Shown here: positions 1-7,487 of the stretch, one piece after another
Layout: each line of letters starts with the position of its first letter
How positions within the stretch are numbered: position 1 is the stretch's first letter
Assembly: GCA_002423435.1 (NCBI GenBank)
Contig: DIWE01000015.1
Location: 1 to 54,086, forward strand
DNA: 54,086 nt
Source: Clostridiales bacterium UBA6114
Lineage (GTDB): Bacteria > Bacillota > Clostridia > Oscillospirales > Butyricicoccaceae
Direction: 5' to 3'
The notes under the pieces: model-generated
The model's input: only the letters and a program-made list of their open reading frames with translations
Database searches by the model: none
What the model was told of the DNA's origin: nothing
Position numbers and translations under genes: made by a program

Positions 1-20
1 TGGTTTTTTGACAGGCTGAG

Positions 21-50
21 AAAACAGGACTGAAAATTCAGTCCTGTTTT
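21..50. terminator. Bidirectional stem-loop terminator
   Basis: Two perfect 14-base arms (21-34 and 37-50, AAAACAGGACTGAA and its complement) form a stem ending in A/T tracts on both strands. It lies 16 bases beyond the stop of the minus-strand sigma-54 regulator and probably ends that transcript. On the plus strand it is followed by a T-rich run, so it may also stop a transcript entering from the left. The ACAGGA core also occurs in the repeats upstream of the regulator. Confidence 0.75.
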
Positions 51-65
51 CCTGTTTTTATGAGA

Positions 66-2087
66 CTATTCTCCGCGCAGCATCAAAAGCCGTTCTCCGG
101 CCGGCGAAATCCGCGTGCCGCTCCGGCCCAGCGAGACGCTGACCATGCCGTGCTCTCCCAGCAGCCGGAGGCGGGATTTGATCGTGCCTTCATTGCAGCC
201 GATACCCCGCCCGCACAGAACGCGGGTCAGCGCCACCCGCCCCATGCCGCCCATTGACGCTTCCTTCCGTTCGCGAAGCTCGCGCAGAATGGCTATCACA
301 ATCTCGTCCTGCCAATCGTCGGAAACGTTTGCAAAAGGGGCTTTCGCCGTCGCGGCCGCCACCAATTGCCGGGGCAGGCTTTCCGGTGTAAAATGGCTGT
401 CAGAGATATTGAGCATATATTCCACGCAGTTTTCGAGCTCCCGCACATTTCCGGGCCAGCTGTAGCTTTTCAGGATATCCATCACCTCCCGGGGCACGTC
501 CCGTTTGACGCCGCGCTTGTTGAGCAGGTATTCCACCAGATAGGGAATATCGTCCCGCCGTTCCTTGAGCGAGGGGAGTATGACCTCCATCACGTTTAAG
601 CGGTAATAGAGATCGGCCCGGAAGGTCCCCTCGTTGACCAGCTCCAGCAGATTGCGGTTTGTCGCGGCGATGACCCGGACGTCCACCGGAATAATGTTGG
701 TACCGCCCACGCGGATGATCTGCTTTTCCTGGAGCACGCGCAAAAGGCTTGCCTGCATGTTGCGCGAGATGTCGCCGATTTCATCCAGAAACAGCGTGCC
801 GGTATGGGCGGTTTCGAACAGCCCGGCGCGGCCGCCCTTGCGCGCGCCGGTGAAAGCGCCCTCCTCGTAGCCGAACAGCTCGCTTTCAATGAGCGTGTCC
901 GAAACGGCGGCACAGTTAAAGGCCACGAAGGGCTTGGATTTTCGGGGGGAGGCGTTGTGGATGGCCTGCGCGAACAGCTCCTTTCCCGTTCCGCTCTGGC
1001 CGAGGATCAGCAGGCCGGAATTGCTGCGCGCGAGGCGCTGCGCGAGTTTTATGCAGCCGCGGATCGGGCGGCTGACCCCGATGATGTTGTCAAAGCCGTA
1101 CTTGGCCACATGACCGGATTTGACGGCGTTTTGACGGATTTTCATCTCCAGCCGCTGGATCTCGGTGCTCTCCCGGAACACCACGACACCGCTCATGGCG
1201 TCGGCGCTTTCCTGAATCTGAAATTTGTTGACGATACATCGTTTGCCGTTTATATTGAACACTTCATCCGAAATCTCCTGCTCCGACACGATGCGCCGCT
1301 GCTCTGAAAGCGGAAAGATGGCGTCTACGCTGCTGCCGATGTAATCGGCGGCGGGTCGGCCCAAGAGCGTCTCGGCGCATCTGTTGAGCCGGATGGCAAT
1401 CCCCATGGAATTGAAGACGATGATGCCCTCCTGCACAACGTTCATCAGCTGGTTTGCGTAGCGCTGGTCCTCTTCCAGATTGCCGATCATCGCGAGGAAG
1501 CCGTCGCTGCGCGGCATAATATCGCTCATATGGCTGACGATGGTTTCCAGGTTCCTTTTGTTGAGCTGGCCGGTTTTGGCCAGGATATCGAACAGCGCGT
1601 ACGGATCGAGCACCCGGTCACCGATGTAGAGCACATGGGCGATGGCATCGGGCACCGGGATGCTGCGGTCGGTGGCGATGGCGTATTCGATGGAGCGGCG
1701 GTCGACGTTTTCTCCGATCAGAAACTGGACGTGCCGCGCGCCGAGCTCGCACAGCGTCGAGGCGGTGATGCGCGCCTCATCCTCCGCTCCGCAGATTAAG
1801 ACGCGCTGACCGTGGGGGATGCGCATCACCTTTTCAAAGCCGGCGCGCATCAGCGTGCGGCGCAGTACGTAAAGGCTTGTATTCGGGGAAAGGTTTTCCA
1901 CCATTTCATTGGTCAGCTGATAGGAGGTGGAAAGCACGAGATCGGCAAAGATGAAGGAGTGAATCGGCGCCTCCATCGACTGGCTTTCCACGTCGAAAAT
2001 GTCGCCGAACAGGCGGCGGAGCTGGTTTGCGATGCTTTCTCCCTCGGTCGTCTGCCGGCTGAGCACCACGATCCGTTGTTTACGCAT
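66..2087 (-). CDS. Sigma-54-dependent enhancer-binding regulator
   Basis: This 673-residue activator should remodel the RNA polymerase-sigma-54 complex by ATP hydrolysis. Residues 1-200 form an N-terminal sensory region I do not recognise, followed by a PAS-like segment (about 205-310). The AAA+ domain (335-560) has Walker A GQSGTGKE (363-370), the sigma-54 contact motif GAFTGA (410-415), Walker B TLFLDEIGD (431-439), arginine-finger segment FRADLYYRL and WPGNVREL. The C-terminus (590-670) looks like a winged helix rather than the usual Fis-type helix-turn-helix. The ATG at 2087 is chosen because AAGGGGG precedes it at good spacing; a longer reading frame to 2264 has no ribosome site and crosses the promoter. 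It is divergent from the amidohydrolase/ABC operon, whose -24/-12 promoter at 2435 it most likely activates. The effector is unknown. Confidence 0.93.
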   Translation of the reverse strand: MRKQRIVVLSRQTTEGESIANQLRRLFGDIFDVESQSMEAPIHSFIFADLVLSTSYQLTNEMVENLSPNTSLYVLRRTLMRAGFEKVMRIPHGQRVLICGAEDEARITASTLCELGARHVQFLIGENVDRRSIEYAIATDRSIPVPDAIAHVLYIGDRVLDPYALFDILAKTGQLNKRNLETIVSHMSDIMPRSDGFLAMIGNLEEDQRYANQLMNVVQEGIIVFNSMGIAIRLNRCAETLLGRPAADYIGSSVDAIFPLSEQRRIVSEQEISDEVFNINGKRCIVNKFQIQESADAMSGVVVFRESTEIQRLEMKIRQNAVKSGHVAKYGFDNIIGVSRPIRGCIKLAQRLARSNSGLLILGQSGTGKELFAQAIHNASPRKSKPFVAFNCAAVSDTLIESELFGYEEGAFTGARKGGRAGLFETAHTGTLFLDEIGDISRNMQASLLRVLQEKQIIRVGGTNIIPVDVRVIAATNRNLLELVNEGTFRADLYYRLNVMEVILPSLKERRDDIPYLVEYLLNKRGVKRDVPREVMDILKSYSWPGNVRELENCVEYMLNISDSHFTPESLPRQLVAAATAKAPFANVSDDWQDEIVIAILRELRERKEASMGGMGRVALTRVLCGRGIGCNEGTIKSRLRLLGEHGMVSVSLGRSGTRISPAGERLLMLRGE

Positions 2088-2107
2088 GAAGATCCCCCTT
2101 TGGCGCG

Positions 2108-2140
2108 CTGAAATTAATCTGCCGTATCCAATAATTTCAG
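2108..2140. repeat. Inverted repeat in the regulator's 5' region
   Basis: Perfect 9-base arms CTGAAATTA (2108-2116) and TAATTTCAG (2132-2140) are separated by 15 bases. They lie between the -10 box and the ribosome site of the sigma-54 regulator. The repeat could be an operator for autoregulation or a leader hairpin; the sequence does not decide. Confidence 0.4.
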
Positions 2141-2167
2141 TATAGCACGGCATGAAGATGTCCGCAA
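2139..2167 (-). promoter_or_regulatory. Sigma-70-type promoter of the sigma-54 regulator
   Basis: On the minus strand TTGCGG (2167-2162) is followed after exactly 17 bases by TATACT (2144-2139), about 50 bases before the chosen ATG. This supports the start at 2087. Just upstream of the -35 box lie two direct copies of AACAGGAAA (2166-2186), which may be activator binding half-sites. Confidence 0.6.
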
Positions 2168-2283
2168 ACAGGAAAAAAACAGGAAAGCACGGCATTCCGG
2201 TCGCAGCGGGAAGCCTTTTGAATCCGATTTTGACCTTTTTTCTCACGTGCGAGCCGGGAGCCACCTGAAATCAAGCATCAGAT

Positions 2284-2316
2284 ACAGGAAAAACAGGAAA
2301 AAACATTGTCCTGTTT
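2284..2316. promoter_or_regulatory. Candidate upstream activating sequence (ACAGGA repeats)
   Basis: ACAGGAAAA is repeated at 2284 and 2292. The second copy forms an inverted repeat, AAACAGGA (2291-2298) with TCCTGTTT (2309-2316), 10 bases apart. It is centred about 155 bases upstream of the expected start of the sigma-54 promoter, a typical enhancer distance. More copies at 2166-2186 sit by the regulator's own promoter. The gap 2088-2493 holds only these control elements and no gene. Confidence 0.55.
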
Positions 2317-2434
2317 GTCGGAGCGGCGCCGATGCGCGGTGGATTTTATGGAAATATCGCCGCAATGACGGGAAAATGCTCCGCCCCGGAAATCATTTTT
2401 GCAGAATAATCGCTTTGGATTGCCCGGGGATATG

Positions 2435-2450
2435 TGGCACGAATTTTGCT
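2435..2450 (+). promoter_or_regulatory. Sigma-54 (-24/-12) promoter
   Basis: TGGCACGAATTTTGCT matches the sigma-54 consensus TGGCAC-N5-TTGC exactly, with GG and GC at the required spacing. Transcription should start near 2461. The ribosome site of the M20 hydrolase begins at 2481, so this promoter serves the operon from 2494 to 9413. The divergent enhancer-binding protein gene supports this. Confidence 0.88.
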
Positions 2451-2493
2451 ATATATTAGGGTGTGTTGTCAAAAAACATGAGGAGGAGTGCTT

Positions 2494-3654
2494 ATGACAG
2501 AGCGGGAGCGGCTGCTTGAAACGGCCGCCGGGATGGTCGATTCGATGGAATCGGACATCCTGCGCATCAGCCACGCGATCCACGCCGACCCCGAGCCGGC
2601 CTTCAAGGAGTTTCACGCGGCGCAGCTGCTGGAGGATTTTGTAGCTCGGAACGGATTTTCCGCCGTTCGCGGAAAGGGGGAGCTGCAAACGGCCATCCGT
2701 GCGCAGCGGACGCAAAACAGGGGTCCAAGCATTGCCTTTATTTCGGAATACGACGCGCTTCCAAACGGACACGCCTGCGGACACAATTTGATCGCCGCGA
2801 GCGGCGTGGCGGCTGCCGTGGCGTTTGACAGGCTGGCGCTTAAATTCGGCTTGCCCGCCAATGCCGTCTTCCTTGGGACGCCCGCCGAGGAGGGGGGAGG
2901 CGGGAAAATCAAAATGCTGGAGGCGGGGATGTTTGACGGCATTGACTACGCCATGATGATCCACCCGGCCGACCGCACCATGGTGGAGGACTGGTCGCTC
3001 GCCGGCCAGCGCGTTTTCCTGCGCTACTACGGCCGCCCCGCCCATTGCGCCGCATCCCCCTGGCTGGGGGCGAACGCGCTGGAGGCGGCCGTGCAGACAA
3101 TCAACTTAGTAAACGCATGGCGATGTCAGTTTAGGGACTATTCGCGGGTGCACGGGATCATTGTCAGGGGCGGGGAAGCCACCAACGTGATTCCCGAGTA
3201 CGCGGAGGTACATTTTAATGTGCGCTCCGATCAAAAGGACTATCACGGGGAACTTATACGGATCGTGATCAACTGCGCGCAGTGTGCGGCCCAGGCAATG
3301 GGCGTGCGCGTCGAGTACTCGCTCGGCCTGGCTTACGACCCGGTCGCAAACGACAAAACCCTTGAGCGTTATATGGCGCAAAGCTTCGAGGCGCTCGGAG
3401 AAACGGTGATGCCGCGCATGCGCACACACGGCATCGGCTCGACCGACATGGGGAATGTGTCCCAGAAGCTTCCGGCCATCCACGGGCATCTCAAGCTGGT
3501 GGAGGCGAGCACCCACACCGACGAGTTTTGCGCCGCGGCGGGCGGGGAGCCGGGAGACCGCTATGCCATGATCGCGGCCAAGGCGATGGTCATGACGGCG
3601 GCCGGGCTGGCTGCCGACGGCTGCCTGGCGGCACGCCAGGAAAACCCCGGGTGA
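2494..3654 (+). CDS. M20 family amidohydrolase / metallopeptidase
   Basis: The 386-residue product belongs to the M20D-type zinc amidohydrolases (ACY1L2, AbgB and N-acyl amino acid hydrolase relatives), cytosolic enzymes that cleave amide bonds of short peptides or N-acyl amino acids. Visible motifs are the N-terminal HADPEPAFKE, the metal segment EYDALPNGHACGHN, the catalytic glutamates in GTPAEEGGGG, MMIHP, the lid segment starting AHCAASPWLGANALEA, and a late HTHGIGSTDMGNVS. The ATG at 2494 is preferred to a GTG six bases earlier because AGGAGG (2481-2486) is better spaced. It is the first gene after the sigma-54 promoter and precedes a peptide ABC transporter, so it probably hydrolyses the imported compound. 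The exact substrate cannot be read. Confidence 0.88.
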   Translation: MTERERLLETAAGMVDSMESDILRISHAIHADPEPAFKEFHAAQLLEDFVARNGFSAVRGKGELQTAIRAQRTQNRGPSIAFISEYDALPNGHACGHNLIAASGVAAAVAFDRLALKFGLPANAVFLGTPAEEGGGGKIKMLEAGMFDGIDYAMMIHPADRTMVEDWSLAGQRVFLRYYGRPAHCAASPWLGANALEAAVQTINLVNAWRCQFRDYSRVHGIIVRGGEATNVIPEYAEVHFNVRSDQKDYHGELIRIVINCAQCAAQAMGVRVEYSLGLAYDPVANDKTLERYMAQSFEALGETVMPRMRTHGIGSTDMGNVSQKLPAIHGHLKLVEASTHTDEFCAAAGGEPGDRYAMIAAKAMVMTAAGLAADGCLAARQENPG

Positions 3655-3722
3655 CCGGGATCTATTCCGCCCGGCTGTGGCGGATTGAGATAAATCATCA
3701 TCAATCATTTTAGGAGGCCATT

Positions 3723-5291
3723 ATGAGAAAAGTAAAGAAAATGCTAGCTCTGTTTCTCGCGATCGCGATGCTGCTCGGCATTACCGCCGGCTGCGGCGGA
3801 ACTTCGCCGCAGCAGTCGGCCGCCCCCGGCGGCAGTACGCCGAATGACGCCCCCGGCAGCTCCGCAGGCAAAAAGGACCTCGTGCTCGCCAAGGAGGCCG
3901 ACGCCACCACAATCGACCCGCAGGCCGGATGGGACGGAAATTCCCTTGTGGTAATGCGCCAGATGTACAATCAGCTGCTGAAGCTCGACAACGACATGAA
4001 CGTTGTGCCCGATCTCGCGGAGTCCTATAAATATCTCTCCGACACCGAGGTGCAGTTTGTGCTGAAAAAGGGCGTTTTGTTCCACAATGGCGAGGAGATG
4101 AAGGCGAGCGACGTCAAATTCTCGATTGAGCGGGCGATGAACAGCGCCAAGGTCAAGGCGTTTGCCGCCAACATCTCGGAGGTCAAGGTCATTGACGATT
4201 ACACCGTCAACATCGTCACCTCGATCCCCTATGCGCCGCTGATGACCAATCTCTGCCACACCGGCAACAGCATCGTCTCTGAGAAGGCCGTCACCGAAAT
4301 GGGCGACGCTTTCAGCCAGAAGCCGGTCGGCACGGGCCCCTTCAAGTTTGTCGAATGGGTTTCGGGCGACCGCATCGTGCTTGAAAAGCATGACGGCTAT
4401 TTCGCCAACGAGGTCCTGCCCGACAGCCTGACCTTCCGCATCATCCCGGAGGGCTCGGCAAGGACCATTGCGCTTGAAACCGGCGAGGTGGACATGGTGC
4501 TGCTGGTCGATTCGGTCGACGCCAACCGCGTGGAGAGCGATCCCAAGCTCAAGCTGGTCGAAACGCTTTCCCCAAAAATCGAATACATCTCGATGAACCA
4601 GAAGGTCGGCCCGCTCTCGAACAAGCTGGTCCGCCAGGCCATAAACTACGCCGTCGACCGTCAGGCCATGTTCGACGTCGTGGCCGAGGGCCGCGGCAAG
4701 ATCACAAACTCCGTGATGAACACCAAGATCATCGGCGCCAGAAACGATGTCAAGACCTACGAGTACAATCCCGAAAAGGCCAAGGAGCTGCTGGCGCAGG
4801 CCGGTTATCCCGACGGCTTTGAAACGGTGATTTCCATCTCGGGCGACATGAGGAATCGAAACGCCCAGCTGATGCAGGCCTATCTGCAGGATGTGGGCAT
4901 CGAGGCTTCCATCGAGAATCTCGAATGGGCGACCTTCCTGGAAAAGGTCAACCGCGGCGAATATGAGATTTTCAACATGAGCTATAACAACACCACCGGC
5001 GATCCCGATACCAGCCTCTACATGCTGTTCCATTCGAGCGTCCCGGCATCCTCAGGAAACCGCAGCTATACGAATATCCCGAGAGTGGACGAGCTGCTCG
5101 AAGCCGGACGGCTCGAGATCGACCTGCGCAACCGGCTCGACATTTACGGCGAAATTCAGGATATCCTGGCCGAGGAGGCCGTCTGGGTGCCGCTGTACAG
5201 CATCGCCGGACTGTTCGGCCTGCGCGCCGATCTCCAGGGCTTTGACCCCCATCCGCTCGGCAACGACGTGTTCGATCAGCTCCATTATTAA
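3723..5291 (+). CDS. Peptide ABC transporter substrate-binding lipoprotein
   Basis: A 522-residue extracellular solute-binding protein of family 5 (DppA/OppA/NikA type). It has a lipoprotein signal: basic start MRKVKK, hydrophobic core and lipobox ITAGC, with Cys about residue 23 as lipid anchor, followed by a Ser/Gly/Pro-rich linker. The family features EADATTIDPQ, KKGVLFHNGEEMKASDVKFS and PVGTGPFKF are present. AGGAGG lies just before the ATG. It delivers substrate to the two permeases and two ATPases downstream. A strong stem-loop follows the stop, as often seen where binding proteins are made in excess. Confidence 0.93.
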   Translation: MRKVKKMLALFLAIAMLLGITAGCGGTSPQQSAAPGGSTPNDAPGSSAGKKDLVLAKEADATTIDPQAGWDGNSLVVMRQMYNQLLKLDNDMNVVPDLAESYKYLSDTEVQFVLKKGVLFHNGEEMKASDVKFSIERAMNSAKVKAFAANISEVKVIDDYTVNIVTSIPYAPLMTNLCHTGNSIVSEKAVTEMGDAFSQKPVGTGPFKFVEWVSGDRIVLEKHDGYFANEVLPDSLTFRIIPEGSARTIALETGEVDMVLLVDSVDANRVESDPKLKLVETLSPKIEYISMNQKVGPLSNKLVRQAINYAVDRQAMFDVVAEGRGKITNSVMNTKIIGARNDVKTYEYNPEKAKELLAQAGYPDGFETVISISGDMRNRNAQLMQAYLQDVGIEASIENLEWATFLEKVNRGEYEIFNMSYNNTTGDPDTSLYMLFHSSVPASSGNRSYTNIPRVDELLEAGRLEIDLRNRLDIYGEIQDILAEEAVWVPLYSIAGLFGLRADLQGFDPHPLGNDVFDQLHY

Positions 5292-5307
5292 CCGGCTTCG
5301 CTCTTTT

Positions 5308-5342
5308 GCGGCGGCGGCATCCGAAACGGTGCCCGCCGCCGC
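5308..5342 (+). promoter_or_regulatory. GC-rich intercistronic stem-loop after the binding protein gene
   Basis: Arms 5308-5319 and 5330-5342 (GCGGCGGCGGCA against TGCCCGCCGCCGC, one bulge) form a very stable hairpin without a following T tract. It probably protects the upstream mRNA from 3' decay or partly attenuates read-through, giving more binding protein than permease. Confidence 0.55.
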
Positions 5343-5382
5343 GGGGGAATAAAGCCGCTCAACTCGTTCCTTTAAAGAGGTG

Positions 5383-5522
5383 AAGGTTTGAAAGAATTCA
5401 AACTTCAAGATTTGCGTGCGTGTTTAACGCCCTATGGGAAGCGGCAACACATGCACAATATGGCCATTCCTTTTTTGTGGTCGTTTTGTGCCGGAAAGTG
5501 CAGCGGAAAGGAATGGTCATAT
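5383..5522 (+). promoter_or_regulatory. RNA leader element, copy 1 (before dppB-type gene)
   Basis: Copy 1 of a duplicated, apparently structured 5' element. A short hairpin (5383-5392 with 5397-5405) is followed by a variable part and a near-identical core (5450-5522). In the core GCACAA (5453-5458) pairs with TTGTGC (5486-5491) and 5460-5467 pairs with 5477-5484. Alternatively 5458-5475 pairs over 18 bases with 5505-5522, burying GGAAAGGA just before the ATG at 5525. The two folds exclude each other. Copy 2 lies at 7353-7486. It is either a translational switch or an intra-operon repeat; the ligand is unknown. Confidence 0.6.
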
Positions 5523-5524
5523 CT

Positions 5525-6451
5525 ATGTATAAATATGTCGTCAGACGTTTTTTGCTGATGATCCCGGTTATTATCGGGGTGTCGTTTTTTGTGTTTTTTA
5601 CAATGAAGCTGTCGCCGGGCGACCCCGCGCGCATGGTTGCGGGCTCCGAGGCCGACGAGGAGACGGTCCGGCAGATCCGCGCGGAGCTCGGCCTCGACCA
5701 GCCGCTTTTGACCCAGTATGTAAATTATATGTTCAAGCTGGTGCAGGGGGATCTGGGGGTGTCGTTCTCCTCCGGAAAATCGGTCTCGGGAGAAATCGCC
5801 TCGCGCCTGCCCGCGACGGCCAAGCTGGCCTTCTTCTCGATGATCATCGCCATCGTGGTCGCCATTCCCATCGGCATTTTGTCGGCCACCAAGCAGTATT
5901 CCCTGGCGGACAACTTAAGCATGGTCGCCGCTCTCCTGGGCGTCTCGATCCCCAATTTCTGGCTCGGGCTGATGCTGATCATCGTTTTTGCGCTGAATCT
6001 GGGACTTCTCCCCTCGGGCGGAAGCGAGGGCTTTAAAAGCCTGATCCTTCCCTCCGTCACATTGGGGGTCGGCTCGATGGCCAGCTTTACCCGCACCACG
6101 CGTTCGTCCATGCTGGAGGTCATCCGGCAGGATTACATCCGCACGGTGCGCGCCAAGGGCGTAAACGAGAAGAAGGTCATCCGCCGCCACGCGCTGCGAA
6201 ACGCGCTGATTCCGGTGGTCACCGTTATCGGCCTGCAGGTGGGCACGCTGCTCGGCGGCGCCGTTGTGACCGAAACGGTGTTTTCATGGCCGGGCATCGG
6301 ACGGCTGATGATCGAGAGCATCAAAAAAAAGGACGAGCCGGTCGTATTGGGATGCCTGATCGTTTTCGCCGTCTGCTTCAGCATGATCAATCTGCTGGTC
6401 GACATTCTCTACGCCTACATCGATCCAAGAATTAAATCACAGTATCGTTAA
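5525..6451 (+). CDS. Peptide ABC transporter permease, DppB type
   Basis: A 308-residue inner-membrane permease of the DppB/OppB family. It begins with the typical MYKYVVRRFLLMIPVIIGVS membrane helix, followed by a first-loop segment with LSPGDPARM and LGLDQPLLTQY. Several hydrophobic helices follow, then the cytoplasmic EAA loop (RAKGVNEKKVIRRHALRNAL) that docks on the ATPases, and the closing VFSWPGIGRLM. The ATG at 5525 gives the family N-terminus; the frame stays open upstream to 5420 only because it crosses the RNA leader. The ribosome site GGAAAGGA lies inside the leader's switch helix. Confidence 0.92.
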   Translation: MYKYVVRRFLLMIPVIIGVSFFVFFTMKLSPGDPARMVAGSEADEETVRQIRAELGLDQPLLTQYVNYMFKLVQGDLGVSFSSGKSVSGEIASRLPATAKLAFFSMIIAIVVAIPIGILSATKQYSLADNLSMVAALLGVSIPNFWLGLMLIIVFALNLGLLPSGGSEGFKSLILPSVTLGVGSMASFTRTTRSSMLEVIRQDYIRTVRAKGVNEKKVIRRHALRNALIPVVTVIGLQVGTLLGGAVVTETVFSWPGIGRLMIESIKKKDEPVVLGCLIVFAVCFSMINLLVDILYAYIDPRIKSQYR

Positions 6452-6465
6452 AACGAGGTAGGATT

Positions 6466-7344
6466 ATGGTTACAACACCACATACGCAATACAAGCGCCG
6501 GGGTCAGATCGCGGAGATCTGGCGGCGGCTTAAAAAAAACCGGATGGCTATGCTCGGGCTTGTCATCGTCGTCATCTTGGTCGCGCTGGCACTGTCGGCC
6601 GACCTCATCGCCGACTACGACAATGTCGTCATAAAGCAGAATGTCCGCGAGCGCCTTCAGGGGCCGAGCGTCAGCCACTGGTTCGGAACCGATGAGTTCG
6701 GACGGGATATTTTTGCGCGCATCGTCCACGGCTCGCGCATCTCGCTGATCGTCGGCGTGGTGGCCGTGAGCATCGCGCTGGCGACGGGAGGACTTCTCGG
6801 CTCGGTCTCCGGCTACTTCGGAGGAAGAATCGACAATATCATCATGCGCGTCATGGATATTTTTCTGTCGGTGCCCATTTTACTGCTGTCGATCATGATT
6901 GTGTCGGTGCTGGGCGGCAGCATGTTCAACCTGATGCTGGCGATCGGGCTTTCCAGCATGCCGACCTTCGCGCGCATTGTGCGCGCATCGGTCCTGAGCA
7001 TCAAGGACCAGGAATTTGTCGAGGCGGCCCGGGCCATCGGAGCCAAGAACGGCACGATTATCTTATCCCACGTGCTGCCGAACTGCCTTGCGCCCATCAT
7101 CGTACAGGCGACGCTGCGCGTGGCCACCGCCATATTGTCCACCGCCTCGCTGAGCTTCATCGGGCTTGGGATCGAACCGCCGGCGCCCGAATGGGGCGCA
7201 ATGCTCGCGAGCGGGCGGGCCTACATCCGCGATGCGTGGCACATCGTGTTTTTCCCCGGACTTATTATCATGATCACCATTCTGTCACTCAATCTGCTTG
7301 GCGACGGCCTGCGCGACGCGCTGGACCCCAAGCTCAAGCGATAG
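6466..7344 (+). CDS. Peptide ABC transporter permease, DppC type
   Basis: This 292-residue protein is the second membrane subunit of the transporter (DppC/OppC family). It has the N-terminal segment with LKKNRMAMLGLVIV, the family motif HWFGTDEFGRDIFARIVHGSRISL, membrane helices, an EAA loop (EAARAIGAKNGTIILSHVLPN) and the late GIEPPAPEWGAML. It follows dppB by 14 bases with ribosome site GAGGTAGG, so the two are probably translated together and form a heterodimeric channel. Confidence 0.93.
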   Translation: MVTTPHTQYKRRGQIAEIWRRLKKNRMAMLGLVIVVILVALALSADLIADYDNVVIKQNVRERLQGPSVSHWFGTDEFGRDIFARIVHGSRISLIVGVVAVSIALATGGLLGSVSGYFGGRIDNIIMRVMDIFLSVPILLLSIMIVSVLGGSMFNLMLAIGLSSMPTFARIVRASVLSIKDQEFVEAARAIGAKNGTIILSHVLPNCLAPIIVQATLRVATAILSTASLSFIGLGIEPPAPEWGAMLASGRAYIRDAWHIVFFPGLIIMITILSLNLLGDGLRDALDPKLKR

Positions 7345-7352
7345 GGGGAGGC

Positions 7353-7486
7353 AAGTTTGAAAAAATTCAAACTTGAAATTTTATCTGTGTATCGGCTTGG
7401 GCAGCCGCAGCACATGCACAATATGACCATTTCTTTTTCATGGTCGTTTTGTGCCATCAAGCGCGGCGGAAAGGAATGGTCATATT
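7353..7486 (+). promoter_or_regulatory. RNA leader element, copy 2 (before dppD-type gene)
   Basis: Copy 2 of the element at 5383. The first hairpin is AAGTTTGAA (7353-7361) with TTCAAACTT (7366-7374), loop AAAA. In the core, GCACAA (7416-7421) pairs with TTGTGC (7449-7454) and 7423-7430 with 7440-7447, loop 7431-7439. The competing helix joins 7420-7437 to 7469-7486, 18 pairs with two G-U, and covers the ribosome site up to one base before the ATG at 7488. Differences from copy 1 mostly keep both foldings. A 25-codon open frame (7414-7491) overlaps the dppD start as ATGA, but its differences between copies change amino acids, arguing for RNA rather than peptide conservation. Confidence 0.6.
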
Positions 7487-7487
7487 C

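Noticed and set aside
2088..2264. N-terminal extension of the sigma-54 regulator by 59 residues
   Set aside because: The extension crosses a good sigma-70 promoter and lacks a ribosome site, whereas AAGGGGG lies before the ATG at 2087.
3744..5033. 429-codon minus-strand frame opposite the binding-protein gene
   Set aside because: Antisense shadow of a clear lipoprotein gene; no ribosome site and His/Val-rich composition typical of antisense frames.
5383..5522. Known riboswitch (T-box, SAM, lysine, glycine and similar)
   Set aside because: I could not find the conserved cores of these classes; the element is defined only by its two copies.
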